Shown: positions 27,189 to 37,254, counted from the first letter of the stretch. The stretch: 64,000 bases of DNA from CAZAYY01 sp964489525 (GCA_964489525.1 CAZAYY010000001.1:1-64000), one strand, 5' to 3'. The notes: generated from the letters alone by a model not told the origin. Numbers and translations: made by a program.

Positions 27189-30100
27189 TTAGCGGCGCAA
27201 AAGCGGCAGGTATACCTGGTGCGGGGTGATGATGGCGTAGACCTGGATCACATAGGTGAACCCATCATCCCGCTGTCCCTCCTGCCCACCAGCCAAATCT
27301 CCAGGGCTGGAAATGATCAGTTCAGCCCTGTATTCGCCAAAAGGCAGGCCGTGGTTCAGGTTCACCAGCAGGTTGTCCGGCGTTTGGCCTCCGGGGGCGG
27401 AAAGGGTCAACCAGGTGGCCGTAGTGACTGCCGTCCACGAGATGGGGGTGCTGTAATCCAGGTTATACACATTGATCAATGCCGCAGTTTCGCCGGGCTG
27501 GTTGGTGAGGACAATTAAGCCATCATCGGGTGAAATGCGCAGTTCAGTGGGCTGCAGCGGGAGCAGCGCGGTATCCGTAACCACGCCCAGGGTAAACAGC
27601 AGTTCGCTGGCATCCCCGTGGCTGTCCACGGCGCGCAGGGTGATGGTATGTTCGCCCGGCGCAAGCTGCACAGGCAGCACACTCCCTGTGCCCAGCAAGC
27701 CCGACACATCCGATGTCCAGGAAATTTGAAGATCGTCCAGGGCGTCGCCGTCCGGGTCGGTGACCCAGGCGCGCAGCGGGATGGTTTGATCCACCAGGAA
27801 AACCGCACCCGGGGCGGGGTGCGCCAGCCCCAGGTCCGGGGGTTGGTTAGGCACCACAAACGCGCCGCTGTCTGCGTACACGGTGTGCAGCCCATCACTG
27901 GCCATCACCCGCAGGCGGGCAGCAGGGCTGGCGCTGATTTGGGAGCGGGAGATGGTGAGCGTGGGGGTCACCAGGTCGGTGGCCAGGGTGCGCCAGCTTT
28001 GGCCGTCATCCGGGCTGAACAGTACGCTGAAGTACAGCAGGTCGCCGTCCGGGTCGCCCGCTTCCCAGGCAAGCGCAATGTTTCCCTCGCCCAGGATTTC
28101 CGGCGCCAGGGCGGGCCAGGCAGGCTGCAGCACTGCACTGAATGGAGAAACCTGTTCAAACAACAGCGGGGCGGTCAGTGTCAGCGTGGGCGGGTTGGGG
28201 CTGGCCTGGATGCTGCCCAGCAAAGCGCTGCTGGGACCGGTCACTTCCAGCAGTTCCACACCGGCTGGCAGGGCCACTGCCTGGGTGAACAAAACCTCCG
28301 CGCCGCCTTCGTAAGCAGAGTTGTCGCGCATTTCCAGCGGCACGCTTTGCAGCAGAACCCCGCCCGCACCGCGCAGCACAAGGGTATACTCGCTGGCTGC
28401 CGGGGGCAGATCCGGGTAGGCTTCCGGCAATACGTACAGCGGCATAAACGCAAACTGGCTTTCAATGGCGTCGTAGATTGCGCTGAACAGCAAAACCGGG
28501 CCAGGCGCGCCTTGTGCCTGGCGGGTTGATTCTTCCCTGGGTAGGTTGCCGACAAAATTGATGATCGCTTGCCAGGTATAATCGCTGATCCATTTGTTAT
28601 TGCAGTAGGTCATGATATCGCCGTACCGGTTGTACCAATACGTCTCCTCATCCTGGATGTTAAAGCCCACGAACATCCGCGTTCGATCGCCTAACAGACC
28701 ATCCTCGTAGGGATAGTTGTCGTCCACGCCTTCGGGTTTTGTGCAGGGCATCCACTCATCATCAGTAGGTGCATCCACATGCTGGCGGCCTTGAACATGC
28801 CCGAGTTCGTGCATCAGCGTGCGCCCATCCGTTGAATCAACAACGAATAAAGTCAATCCAACCGCCATCCCGGCAATTTTGAATGTGCTGTTATCGGCTC
28901 TGCGCCCGATGATTCCGGCATGGTCGGGGATCAGGCCTCCGTAAATGGTGCCCGCCTCGGTTGCACCGGAGGCAATATCTCTTGCCAGCAAACCTGATAA
29001 AAAGCCCATAACCTGGTTGCTGGACGGCTTGGTTGGGGCAGCGGGCATGACTGCCGAACGGACCTGGTAATTCATATTCACCGGGTAGTGATTTCGCATC
29101 ATTTCCAACATCGCTGCCAGGTTTTCTTCGTTGGGGCGAATAATGGTGCAGGGTTGGAACAGCGGGCAAACGTTGTAAGACACTTTGTAAATCACCAGCG
29201 AAGCGTTGGGCGGTGGGGAAGTAAACGAAACTTGCAGGCTGATCTGGTTGTCGGTATAGTTCTCTTCTTGAATAGCCTGGTCGGCATTTATTTCTGCCAC
29301 CAGGTTAAGCATTCCCTGGCTCATGTGCGCAGGCAGTTCATACCAGTAGTGCGTGTTGAAGCCCTCTTCACCTATAAACCCTTGCCAGCCGGATTTAAGT
29401 GGGCGCGGGTTTAACGCTTCAAGGCGCTGTCCATTGGCGTACACATCCATTTTGACATTGTCCGGTGGTCGATTTCGGCATTCGGGGAAAGCGGTTTTAA
29501 TAACCACAGAAGGAGAGTAGCGTATAAAAGTCTGGCGACCAGCAACCAGAGGTACATTTTGCGTGTAGGCCCCCTGGATGGTTTGGACAACCTGGATCTG
29601 GCTCTCGAAGTTTCCAGTAAAGTTAACGCAAATTGGCGGCGTATCATCGTCTTCGATGGATGCCAGGATCTGGACCGGGCTTTGCCTGTCCAGCCTGGCA
29701 TTTTGCGGGTTTTGTAAAACCACACTGAAAGTTTCAAGGGGTTCTTCCAGGTCATCTTGCAGTACCCGCAAGGTGCAGGGCATCAGCACCTGTCCCGGGT
29801 CAAAGGTAATGGTCTGCAGGCGTTCAACACTGTAATCCTGCATGCGCGTGGCAGTACCGCCGCCAAACGCACAGGTCACCCGCACCGGGATGGGCGATGG
29901 AGCAGAGAGCTGAACATAAATCAGCCCAGTCCCTCCTGAATTGGCCTCGGAAAATGTTACAGCGCTCTTCTGAAAAAAGACGGAGGGAATATCATCGTCT
30001 TCAATAACCAGCGTCATCTGGTTATCAATGTAGGGGGTGGGTAAGCCGTTGGTGTCGCGCAGAAGCCCAAACACGGCATTGGATGGGTTTGCCAGTTTTA

Positions 30101-33100
30101 ACCCGATAACCTCATCGTTTTCGCCCGTTATAGCGTCGTTGGTGATGGAGAGTGGGAAAGCCTGGCTGGTTTGCCCGGGGGCAAAATTCAGAGTTCCGGG
30201 GGTAAAGCTGTAATCGTCCGGGCTGGCCTGGATGGCCAGACTGAGCGGGTCGGGGCTGGCCAGCAGGTAGCCCACCCGCACTTTGTGTTGGGAAGGGCGG
30301 TCGAGGGTGACAACGACCTGCACCGTTCCATCGCCTTCGCTAACGACCTGGCGGCGCATGGCAAAACGCACCACGGGTTGGGGGTCGTTGTTTAAAATGT
30401 CAAAAGTGGCTTGGGCTGGTTCCCCCAGGGTAAGCGCGCCAATCGGGGAATGCAGGCTGACCAGCAGGCGTTCCGTCTCTGGCTCGTGGATGTTGTCGTT
30501 GATGATATTAAATGGGATGGTTTGTTCAGTTTGCCCTGCGGAAAAGTTCAGCACGCCATCAACCCCAGTGTAATCCTGCCCGACGGTGGCGGTTTCAGGG
30601 GTGAAGGCATACGAAACCTGGTAGGAAAAAGCCGGGTTGGGGTTGAACAGCCGCACCACCAGGCTGACCTGCCCGGCGCTTTCGGCTGCGGAATACGCCT
30701 CGCGCTCAAATGTCACATACGGCGCGCCCAACACCGTGATTGGTACGCTGTCGGTAGTGATGGATGGGGCCGGGCCGCCGGTGTTGCCCATATCGTTGCT
30801 GGCAATCTGAATGGCGGCAGGTCCGCTGTAGCCCCCGGTGGGGCGGAAGCGCAGGCCATCCAGGGCCCGGTTCACCAGGTCTATGCGCGCTTTAAAGCTG
30901 ATGACGGCGTTGTCGCCGGTGTAGGGCAGGGTGAAATTCAGCCCGATCACATTCGGGTTGAGCGCCAGGGTGCCGTTTTCCGCTCGCAGCGTAACGCTGA
31001 TGGGCGTGTTGGTGGGTACATCCACATCGCTCACCGCCAGGCGGTTGCCCGCCGCAGCGTATAAGAACGAGTCCGTGTTTGGGGGGATAGTTTGCGCCGG
31101 GGGCAGGGCGTGGACGGGCGGGTCGTTTACCGGCGCGACAAAGATGCTGAAGAAAGCCTCCAGGGTTTTCTCTCCACCTGCGCCGCTCAAACCGCCATCG
31201 GCAGCCTGCACCTTCAAAGAGGTTTGCCCATTGAAATCGGGCGCCAGGTGAAGCTGCATGCCATCCAGGGCGGCGTTGGTGTCGGTCAGGGTGGCCTGCC
31301 AGGTCATCACCGTATCTGTAATGCCGTCGCCCAGGCTGAAGACCAGCCCTTGCTGGCTTGCCAGGGTGAGGGCAGCGCCGGTCCCCATGGAAAGGGTCAC
31401 CCGCAGCGTGCCGGTGTAAATGTCCGGGTCGTAAAGTTCCAGGCGGTTTGCACCGCCAAACGCAAAAGCCTGGTCTTCCTGCAAAAACAGAAACCCCCCT
31501 GGGGAGCTAACCAGGCGCGGCGCATCGTTCACCGGGGAATAGAAAATGGGCACAACGTGGGTGGCTACCCCCGGACCGCCAGCCGCAGGGTGGGAAAGGT
31601 CGTTCACCTCGACCAGCAGGCTGGCCGCACCGGTATAGTCGGGCAGGGGGGTCAGGTACATATCGAGCAGGGCGGCTTGCAGATCGGCCAGGGTGCCTTC
31701 GGCAATCAGAGCCGCATCGCCAACACCGTCCCCTTGCAGGAAGGTCAGCCCGGCCGCCTGCCCCAGCGTCACCCAGCCGTGCGTGGCTTCCACCCGCAGG
31801 CGCAAAACCGATGCGCCTGCGTCCAGGTCATCCAGGGCAAAATCAGTCTGGTAAGCGGGGGAGAAGGCCAGCGGGTAATCTTCGGGCAGGCTTTGGGTGC
31901 CGGGCCCAGCCAGGGTGGGGGGAATGTTGGGAATAAGGTACTCCACTGCGCCAATGTCGCAGCGGGCAGTTGCGTCCCCATCGCCATCCGCCGGGCGGGG
32001 AGCAGTGCGCTGGTCGTGGTCCAGCGCCAGGGTAGCAGCCTGGTCAGAGAAGCAGCCCGCCGGGTTTCCGGCGTCAATGGCCGGGCTGGATTCGTCCAGC
32101 AAATGGGCTGCGGCGTACGGCAAAGCCTCCAGGCCAGGAGTGGCAGCCAACGGTGTAAGCAGCGGGTCGGTGTTCACCTGGTCGCCTGCCGCATTCAACC
32201 CGCAGCCAGAACCGTCTTCCAGGTTGTAGCCCTGCGAAGACCCGCCGGAAAGCACCGCACTGCAGTTGTTGGGCGCGCCGTTGGCAAGGCCGCCAGCAAT
32301 AATGGTGTTGCGAATGGCAGTGCTGCCGTTGATGTGGGCTTGCAGGTTGCCGCCGCCGTTGGCCTGGCGCGCCACACCATCCGCCAGGGTGACATTGTAC
32401 AGGGACAGGACACTGTTAGAATCGTTGCCACCAGGCGTCCGGGCAACGCCCCCGCCAAAGGCGCCCTCATTGGCAGACAGGGTGACGTTCACCAGGGCAG
32501 CGCTGGCATTGCCAGAGAGGAAAACCCCGCCGCCCCCGCCAGCGGCGGTGGCCAGGTTGCCGGCCAGCAGGCTGTCTTGAATCAACGCCTGGGTAGCGGG
32601 CTGCAGGGAAAGCGCGCCGCCGTTCCCGCCATCCGCTTGGTTAAGCTCAAAAGCGCCCCGCTGGATGTCCAGGTTCAAGTCAGATGTCCAGATCGCGCCG
32701 CCGCCTGCCGACCCTGCCCGGTTGCGGGTGAACTGGCTGTCGGCAATGGTGACATTCGGTTTTGGCCCGCCGCAGCAGGGCTTTTCCAGGTACAGCGCGC
32801 CGCCGCCGGTAGACGTCCAATAGCCAGTGCGATTGTTTTCAAACAGGCTGTTGTGTACCGTAAGCGAACTGGCTTTCAACCAGCCAGCGCCGCCCTGGGA
32901 AGAAGTGCTGTTGTTGCGAAAAACCGAACCGGTCAGTTCCAGGCTGTTGGCAGACAACACCAGCAGCGCCCCGCCGCCGCCGGATGTGCTGGTGTTGGTC
33001 AAGAACTGGCTGGATTGGATTGCCACGGACGCGGCATTGATGCTCAACGCCCCGCCGCCTGCCGCCGTGTTCTCGGTAAATAGCGTATTGCTGATCACCC

Positions 33101-34136
33101 CATTGGCATCCATGCGGATCGCCCCGCCGTAGCCTGCCGGGCTGCCGTTGTCCAGCACGGTGTTGTCGAAAAAGATAGAGTTGTAAATATTGAGTGTACC
33201 CGCGGCATAAATGGCCCCGCCATCCAGGCGGGCTCGGTTGTGTTCAAAGGTGCTGTCGTAAATGTTCACCGTGAAAACAGCGCCGCCCAGCCGGTCAATG
33301 ACCGCCCCGCGCCCGCTCTGGTTTAGGGCATTGACGGTGTTGGTGTTGCTGTAAAAAGCACTGCTGGACACGCTCAGTTGGGCATTTTGCCCCATCTGCA
33401 CCACCGGGTAGCTGTGGTGGTGCAGGTCGCTGTTCTCAATGGACAGGCTGCCTTCATTATAAAACGCCCCGGTCCAGTTGCCGCTGAAATCGCTGTGGAC
33501 CACCTGCATTTGCGCCCCACTGGCAATATACAGGTTTCCCATTGGCCCCCCGGCATCGTCATAATTGGCGTTGCCTGTAACCAGGGTGTCGCTGATCAGC
33601 GTGGTGCTGCCGCTTTGCGCCCACACTGCCGCTCCGGAGAGGCAGCAGCGGGCATTGTCCTTGAGCACGCTGGAACGAATTTCCAGCGTACCCAGGTTGT
33701 TGATAGCCCCGCAACCCCGGCAATTTGCCCGCTGCACCGTCAATTCCACCAGGGTGAGCGCAGTCGTGGCCGGGACATTAAAAATCCCCACAGCATGATT
33801 CCCATCCAGGGTCACCAACCCCCCGCCGTCGATCACATAGGTCTTGCCGGCCTGGAGGTCAATTCGGGCGGTAAACACAATCGTCACCGGGTCGGGCCCG
33901 CAGTTAAACGTGACATACAGGTTGTCCCCACTGCCCAGGGCTGCCACCAGTGCATTGCGCGTGCAGCTTTCGGGGGTGCCGCTGCCCACCACAACCGGAT
34001 TCAGCGCCAGGGCGAGCTGCGCTTCGCCAGGCGCTGTACTATGCGCCTGCGCCGAACCTGGCAGCAGCCAAAACAGCCCGATAACCAGGCAAATCCCAAT
34101 CACAACCGAACCCAGAAAGGCCAGCGATTTTTTCAT
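27189..34136 (-). CDS. Giant secreted beta-helix/cadherin-like/Calx-beta/metzincin protein (2,315 aa)
   Basis: A signal peptide (residues 1-31, ending SAQA) is followed by a beta-helix region to about residue 735 with many turns of the kind GGAIYAAGTLNIYNSIF and a DIGAVEY closing strand. Three cadherin-like segments (about 740-1140) and three Calx-beta domains (about 1142-1497, ending IEDDDTPP) follow. A metalloprotease domain has the metzincin zinc site HELGHVQGRQH at residues 1776-1786 and a probable Met-turn downstream (DIMTYC, then WISDYTW). Ig-like segments and a BACON-like sandwich lead to the C-terminus HQVYLPLLRR. Probably a surface-anchored, Ca2+-stabilised protease. All zinc ligands of the HExxHxxGxxH motif are present, so activity is likely. 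The substrate is unknown. Confidence 0.85.
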   Translation of the reverse strand: MKKSLAFLGSVVIGICLVIGLFWLLPGSAQAHSTAPGEAQLALALNPVVVGSGTPESCTRNALVAALGSGDNLYVTFNCGPDPVTIVFTARIDLQAGKTYVIDGGGLVTLDGNHAVGIFNVPATTALTLVELTVQRANCRGCGAINNLGTLEIRSSVLKDNARCCLSGAAVWAQSGSTTLISDTLVTGNANYDDAGGPMGNLYIASGAQMQVVHSDFSGNWTGAFYNEGSLSIENSDLHHHSYPVVQMGQNAQLSVSSSAFYSNTNTVNALNQSGRGAVIDRLGGAVFTVNIYDSTFEHNRARLDGGAIYAAGTLNIYNSIFFDNTVLDNGSPAGYGGAIRMDANGVISNTLFTENTAAGGGALSINAASVAIQSSQFLTNTSTSGGGGALLVLSANSLELTGSVFRNNSTSSQGGAGWLKASSLTVHNSLFENNRTGYWTSTGGGALYLEKPCCGGPKPNVTIADSQFTRNRAGSAGGGAIWTSDLNLDIQRGAFELNQADGGNGGALSLQPATQALIQDSLLAGNLATAAGGGGGVFLSGNASAALVNVTLSANEGAFGGGVARTPGGNDSNSVLSLYNVTLADGVARQANGGGNLQAHINGSTAIRNTIIAGGLANGAPNNCSAVLSGGSSQGYNLEDGSGCGLNAAGDQVNTDPLLTPLAATPGLEALPYAAAHLLDESSPAIDAGNPAGCFSDQAATLALDHDQRTAPRPADGDGDATARCDIGAVEYLIPNIPPTLAGPGTQSLPEDYPLAFSPAYQTDFALDDLDAGASVLRLRVEATHGWVTLGQAAGLTFLQGDGVGDAALIAEGTLADLQAALLDMYLTPLPDYTGAASLLVEVNDLSHPAAGGPGVATHVVPIFYSPVNDAPRLVSSPGGFLFLQEDQAFAFGGANRLELYDPDIYTGTLRVTLSMGTGAALTLASQQGLVFSLGDGITDTVMTWQATLTDTNAALDGMQLHLAPDFNGQTSLKVQAADGGLSGAGGEKTLEAFFSIFVAPVNDPPVHALPPAQTIPPNTDSFLYAAAGNRLAVSDVDVPTNTPISVTLRAENGTLALNPNVIGLNFTLPYTGDNAVISFKARIDLVNRALDGLRFRPTGGYSGPAAIQIASNDMGNTGGPAPSITTDSVPITVLGAPYVTFEREAYSAAESAGQVSLVVRLFNPNPAFSYQVSYAFTPETATVGQDYTGVDGVLNFSAGQTEQTIPFNIINDNIHEPETERLLVSLHSPIGALTLGEPAQATFDILNNDPQPVVRFAMRRQVVSEGDGTVQVVVTLDRPSQHKVRVGYLLASPDPLSLAIQASPDDYSFTPGTLNFAPGQTSQAFPLSITNDAITGENDEVIGLKLANPSNAVFGLLRDTNGLPTPYIDNQMTLVIEDDDIPSVFFQKSAVTFSEANSGGTGLIYVQLSAPSPIPVRVTCAFGGGTATRMQDYSVERLQTITFDPGQVLMPCTLRVLQDDLEEPLETFSVVLQNPQNARLDRQSPVQILASIEDDDTPPICVNFTGNFESQIQVVQTIQGAYTQNVPLVAGRQTFIRYSPSVVIKTAFPECRNRPPDNVKMDVYANGQRLEALNPRPLKSGWQGFIGEEGFNTHYWYELPAHMSQGMLNLVAEINADQAIQEENYTDNQISLQVSFTSPPPNASLVIYKVSYNVCPLFQPCTIIRPNEENLAAMLEMMRNHYPVNMNYQVRSAVMPAAPTKPSSNQVMGFLSGLLARDIASGATEAGTIYGGLIPDHAGIIGRRADNSTFKIAGMAVGLTLFVVDSTDGRTLMHELGHVQGRQHVDAPTDDEWMPCTKPEGVDDNYPYEDGLLGDRTRMFVGFNIQDEETYWYNRYGDIMTYCNNKWISDYTWQAIINFVGNLPREESTRQAQGAPGPVLLFSAIYDAIESQFAFMPLYVLPEAYPDLPPAASEYTLVLRGAGGVLLQSVPLEMRDNSAYEGGAEVLFTQAVALPAGVELLEVTGPSSALLGSIQASPNPPTLTLTAPLLFEQVSPFSAVLQPAWPALAPEILGEGNIALAWEAGDPDGDLLYFSVLFSPDDGQSWRTLATDLVTPTLTISRSQISASPAARLRVMASDGLHTVYADSGAFVVPNQPPDLGLAHPAPGAVFLVDQTIPLRAWVTDPDGDALDDLQISWTSDVSGLLGTGSVLPVQLAPGEHTITLRAVDSHGDASELLFTLGVVTDTALLPLQPTELRISPDDGLIVLTNQPGETAALINVYNLDYSTPISWTAVTTATWLTLSAPGGQTPDNLLVNLNHGLPFGEYRAELIISSPGDLAGGQEGQRDDGFTYVIQVYAIITPHQVYLPLLRR

Positions 34137-34332
34137 AACGGCTCCAAGGAGGTAAATTTGCAGTGCTGAGAATTATAAATGGAAACAGCGTCTTTTGAAA
34201 ATCATTAATGGTTGTACCGCTCGGAATGACACGCAGTGGTTGCGCCCTCCAGTAGGGATGGGTCACAGCGCAGCGGAAACGTGGCAGTTCCCCAATCCAG
34301 ATCCTGCAGAACGTGAATAACTCGCTTGACGC

Positions 34333-34449
34333 GTTCCCGCGTTACCGTTATTTTCAAGATCTCCTGTGTCTGTCTTTACGACACACTAGGGATACCGCTC
34401 CAGACCCACCAAAAAGGATATTAATAAAAACCTGCGGTAACGCGGGAAC
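34333..34449. repeat. 15-bp perfect inverted repeat with 87-base interior
   Basis: GTTCCCGCGTTACCG at 34333-34347 and its exact complement at 34435-34449. The interior is AT-rich and holds no frame. The left arm itself contains ACGCG/CGCGT with a 4-base gap. It could be a long hairpin, a MITE-like remnant, or paired binding sites for the LuxR-type regulator that starts 160 bases downstream. Confidence 0.7.
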
Positions 34450-34580
34450 ATTGTAGATACGGATAGGGTCGCGAGCGCATTCCCCGGCAGAATGCCGCAA
34501 GAACTGGCCTACCGAGGCCCAAAGCCCTTTCGTTCTGTTTGTATTGATCTGTTCTGCTTACAATAAAGTACACAATGATA

Positions 34581-34603
34581 GGCCAATCCTGGCCAAGTAT
34601 AAT
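34581..34603 (+). promoter_or_regulatory. Promoter -10 with adjacent palindrome before the LuxR gene
   Basis: TATAAT at 34598-34603 lies only 7 bases before the ATG at 34610, so the transcript may be leaderless or nearly so. Directly upstream GGCCA and TGGCC (34581-34594, 4-base gap) form a perfect palindrome in the -35/-10 spacer. No clear -35 is seen, which fits an activator- or repressor-controlled promoter. Confidence 0.45.
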
Positions 34604-34609
34604 ATTTAC

Positions 34610-37156
34610 ATGTCCATGCGCTTAAGAACCACCAAACTTTTTCACCCTACACTGACCCGGTATTGGATAGAACGCGAACGTTTGCTGCATCAGCTAACTA
34701 CAAGCTTGCAAAGTGAACACCTGCTGACCCTGGTTTCCGCACCAGCGGGTTATGGCAAAAGCACCCTGGTCGGCGCCTGGTTGACAAAGATAGCCTTACC
34801 GGCAGCCTGGTTATCTCTCGACGAAATGGATGACGATCCCGGGCGTTTTCTGCTGTATTTTATTGCTGCCATCCAACGTACCGAACCAGCTTTTTGTACC
34901 GAGTTGTTCGCCGCACTTCAGGCCGGGCAGCTGCCAACAGCAGATGTGCTGGTAACGATTTTTGTGAACGAAATGTCCGGCTGGGCCGATAGGCGCATTT
35001 TGGTGCTGGACGATTTTCAATGCATCCAAAACAGCTTCATTCTGGAGATTTTAGGCCACCTGCTGGCCCAACAACCGCGTGCGTTGCAACTGGTGATCAT
35101 CACCCGGGAAGACCCCGCCTTACCTCTGGCGCGCCTGAGGGCGCGCGGCCAGTTGACCGAAATCCGCGCTGCTGACTTGCGCTTTTCGGAGATTGAAGCG
35201 GCCCGACTGCTGCGGGATGGGCTGCGCTTGGAGCTATCAACGGACGATGTATCTCGCCTGACAGAGCGTACCGAAGGCTGGGCTGCCGGGTTGCAGTTGG
35301 CTGGCTTATCCCTTCAGGGGCACGAGAATCCCGGATCGTTTGTCCAAACCTTGAGCGGCAGCCATCGCTTTATCCTGGATTACCTGACGGAAGAAGTGCT
35401 CAAGACCCAGCCGTCCGATGTGCAGGATTTTCTACTGAAGACTTCGATTTTGCCGCGCATGAGCGGAGATCTGTGCGATGCTGTAACCGGACGCACTGGC
35501 AGCGCCAATCTGCTGGAACGCTTGCTGGCGGCAAACCTGTTCATCATCCCGCTAGACGACGAGGGGAGTTGGTATCGCTACCACCACCTTTTTGCCGAAC
35601 TGCTTCAGCACCGCTTAAAGCGTGAGTGCGCAGACTGCCTGTTTGAGCTGCACCAACGTGCCAGCCAATGGTACGAAAGCCAGGATATGCCCACTGCCAG
35701 CATTGAACACGCGTTGGCAGGAGGGGATGAGGCAAGGGTGGCAGCGCTGCTTGAAAAATTTGGCTGGCGTTTGTTGACACATGGTCACTCACGCCTTTTC
35801 CTGAAATGGGCTGTTGCGCTGCCCGATGCCCTGCGCAGCAGCAGCCCGAAACTCAATCCCGTGATTGTGTGGGGCAAAATCCTGCACGGCGATTACCAGC
35901 GAGCCGTCCCCTACCTGTTGGCGGCGCAGTCAACATTGCAAAGCCTGCCGCCAGGCAGTGTCGAAGCCCGAGCCCTGCACGCCGATCTCCTGGCCTTGCA
36001 GTCTTTCATCGTCAAGGCGCAGGGCAAGAACCCCGAGTCCCTGGCGCTGGCAGAGCAGGCCCGGGCGCTCGCGCCGAGGGATGATGTGCGTCTGGTCGCT
36101 TCGACAGCGCTGGCGTTGGGGACGGCGTATCGCACGGTGGGGCGTTTTTCCGAAGCCATCGAAACGTTGGAAGAAGCCTTGCGCGCCGCTCATGCCATAG
36201 ACGATCATGTCACGGCAATGGTAGCGATGGCGCACTTAGCTTTGATCTGGTTTCCGCTGGGTCGTTTGCACCTGCTGGCCGAACGGGCAAAAGCGGTTGT
36301 TGAACGGGCCGAAACCCTTTCGCGAATTGCCCCGGCAATGAGCGGTTCGGTACATGCTGTGCTGGGACAGGTTTATTACGAGTGGAACCAGGTGGAAGAA
36401 GCCCGGGAGGCGCTGTTGCATGGCGCTCGGCTGGCAGCTTTAGCCGAACAGCCGGCTTCGGTGGTGTATGCCAATGTGCACCTGGCGCGTCTATACCAGG
36501 GCCAGGGCAACTTGCAAGCGGCCGCGGAATGCTTGCGCGTGGCTGGTGAGACGCTGGCAAAAGGAGGCCCGGACTGGGCACGCCCAGATTGGATTGCCCA
36601 ACAAGCCAGCCTGCTGGTGGCACAGGGCAGCCTGAACGAAACAGAAGCCGCGTTACGCGCTTCCGGCATAGCAGCAGAGGAACCGGTCAGTTATCGCACG
36701 GATGTCATCCACTTGGCCTGGCTGCGCTGGATGATTGCCAGCCACCACCCTGCTGCTTTCTCGCTGGCGAAACGGATTGTCCACAGCGCCGAAGCCGAAG
36801 GGCGCAGCGGCACGTTGATCCAGGCGTTGGTGCTGGGGTCAAACGTGGGCGGCGGCGCGGGCTGGTTGGCGCGTGCCCGTCAGCTCGGCGAGCCTGAAGG
36901 CTACCAGCGTGTTTTTATGGATGCAGCCAGCGGCCAGCAGCCGGTTGTTTCTCAAGAATTGATTGAACAACTGACCGAACGCGAGTTGGAAGTGCTGCGC
37001 CTGCTGGCTCAAGGGCTGACTTACGCCCAGATAGCCGGGCGGTTGGTGGTCAGCGTCAACACGGTGCGCTATCATGTTAAGGGCGTATATGCCAAGTTGG
37101 GGGTGGAGAAGCAGACCCAGGCCATTGAGCGTGGGCGGGCGTTGGGGCTGATTTAA
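34610..37156 (+). CDS. MalT-like LuxR-family ATP-dependent transcriptional regulator
   Basis: An 848-residue protein from the ATG at 34610 (MSMRLRTTKLFHP); this start sits where MalT/LAL relatives begin, and the frame is open upstream to 34544. Residues 1-300 are a STAND NTPase with Walker A APAGYGKST near residue 46 and a Walker-B-like RILVLDDF near 127. A long TPR-type helical region follows. Residues about 787-848 are a LuxR helix-turn-helix (LTERELEVLRLLAQGLTYAQIA, then VSVNTVRYHVKGVYAKLGV). Such proteins bind ATP and a small inducer, oligomerise and activate transcription. It is followed by a strong terminator, then by an operon that it may control. Confidence 0.92.
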   Translation: MSMRLRTTKLFHPTLTRYWIERERLLHQLTTSLQSEHLLTLVSAPAGYGKSTLVGAWLTKIALPAAWLSLDEMDDDPGRFLLYFIAAIQRTEPAFCTELFAALQAGQLPTADVLVTIFVNEMSGWADRRILVLDDFQCIQNSFILEILGHLLAQQPRALQLVIITREDPALPLARLRARGQLTEIRAADLRFSEIEAARLLRDGLRLELSTDDVSRLTERTEGWAAGLQLAGLSLQGHENPGSFVQTLSGSHRFILDYLTEEVLKTQPSDVQDFLLKTSILPRMSGDLCDAVTGRTGSANLLERLLAANLFIIPLDDEGSWYRYHHLFAELLQHRLKRECADCLFELHQRASQWYESQDMPTASIEHALAGGDEARVAALLEKFGWRLLTHGHSRLFLKWAVALPDALRSSSPKLNPVIVWGKILHGDYQRAVPYLLAAQSTLQSLPPGSVEARALHADLLALQSFIVKAQGKNPESLALAEQARALAPRDDVRLVASTALALGTAYRTVGRFSEAIETLEEALRAAHAIDDHVTAMVAMAHLALIWFPLGRLHLLAERAKAVVERAETLSRIAPAMSGSVHAVLGQVYYEWNQVEEAREALLHGARLAALAEQPASVVYANVHLARLYQGQGNLQAAAECLRVAGETLAKGGPDWARPDWIAQQASLLVAQGSLNETEAALRASGIAAEEPVSYRTDVIHLAWLRWMIASHHPAAFSLAKRIVHSAEAEGRSGTLIQALVLGSNVGGGAGWLARARQLGEPEGYQRVFMDAASGQQPVVSQELIEQLTERELEVLRLLAQGLTYAQIAGRLVVSVNTVRYHVKGVYAKLGVEKQTQAIERGRALGLI

Positions 37157-37180
37157 TCCAAAACCACATCTTTTTGCTGA

Positions 37181-37211
37181 AACGGACTACATCTTTATGT
37201 AGTCCGTTTTT
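37181..37211 (+). terminator. Intrinsic terminator after the LuxR gene
   Basis: AACGGACTACAT (37181-37192), loop CTTT, ATGTAGTCCGTT (37197-37208) and a run of T form a perfect 12-bp stem plus U-tract. It lies 25 bases past the regulator stop and separates it from the next operon. Confidence 0.9.
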
Positions 37212-37254
37212 GTTAGTTGGGTTGTACACTTAGGCTTGAATCAGGAGAAAGTTG

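Noticed and set aside
31092..33083. A 663-codon plus-strand frame
   Set aside because: Antisense to the beta-helix region of the 2,315-residue protein. The high-GC codon pattern of the real gene keeps the opposite frame open.
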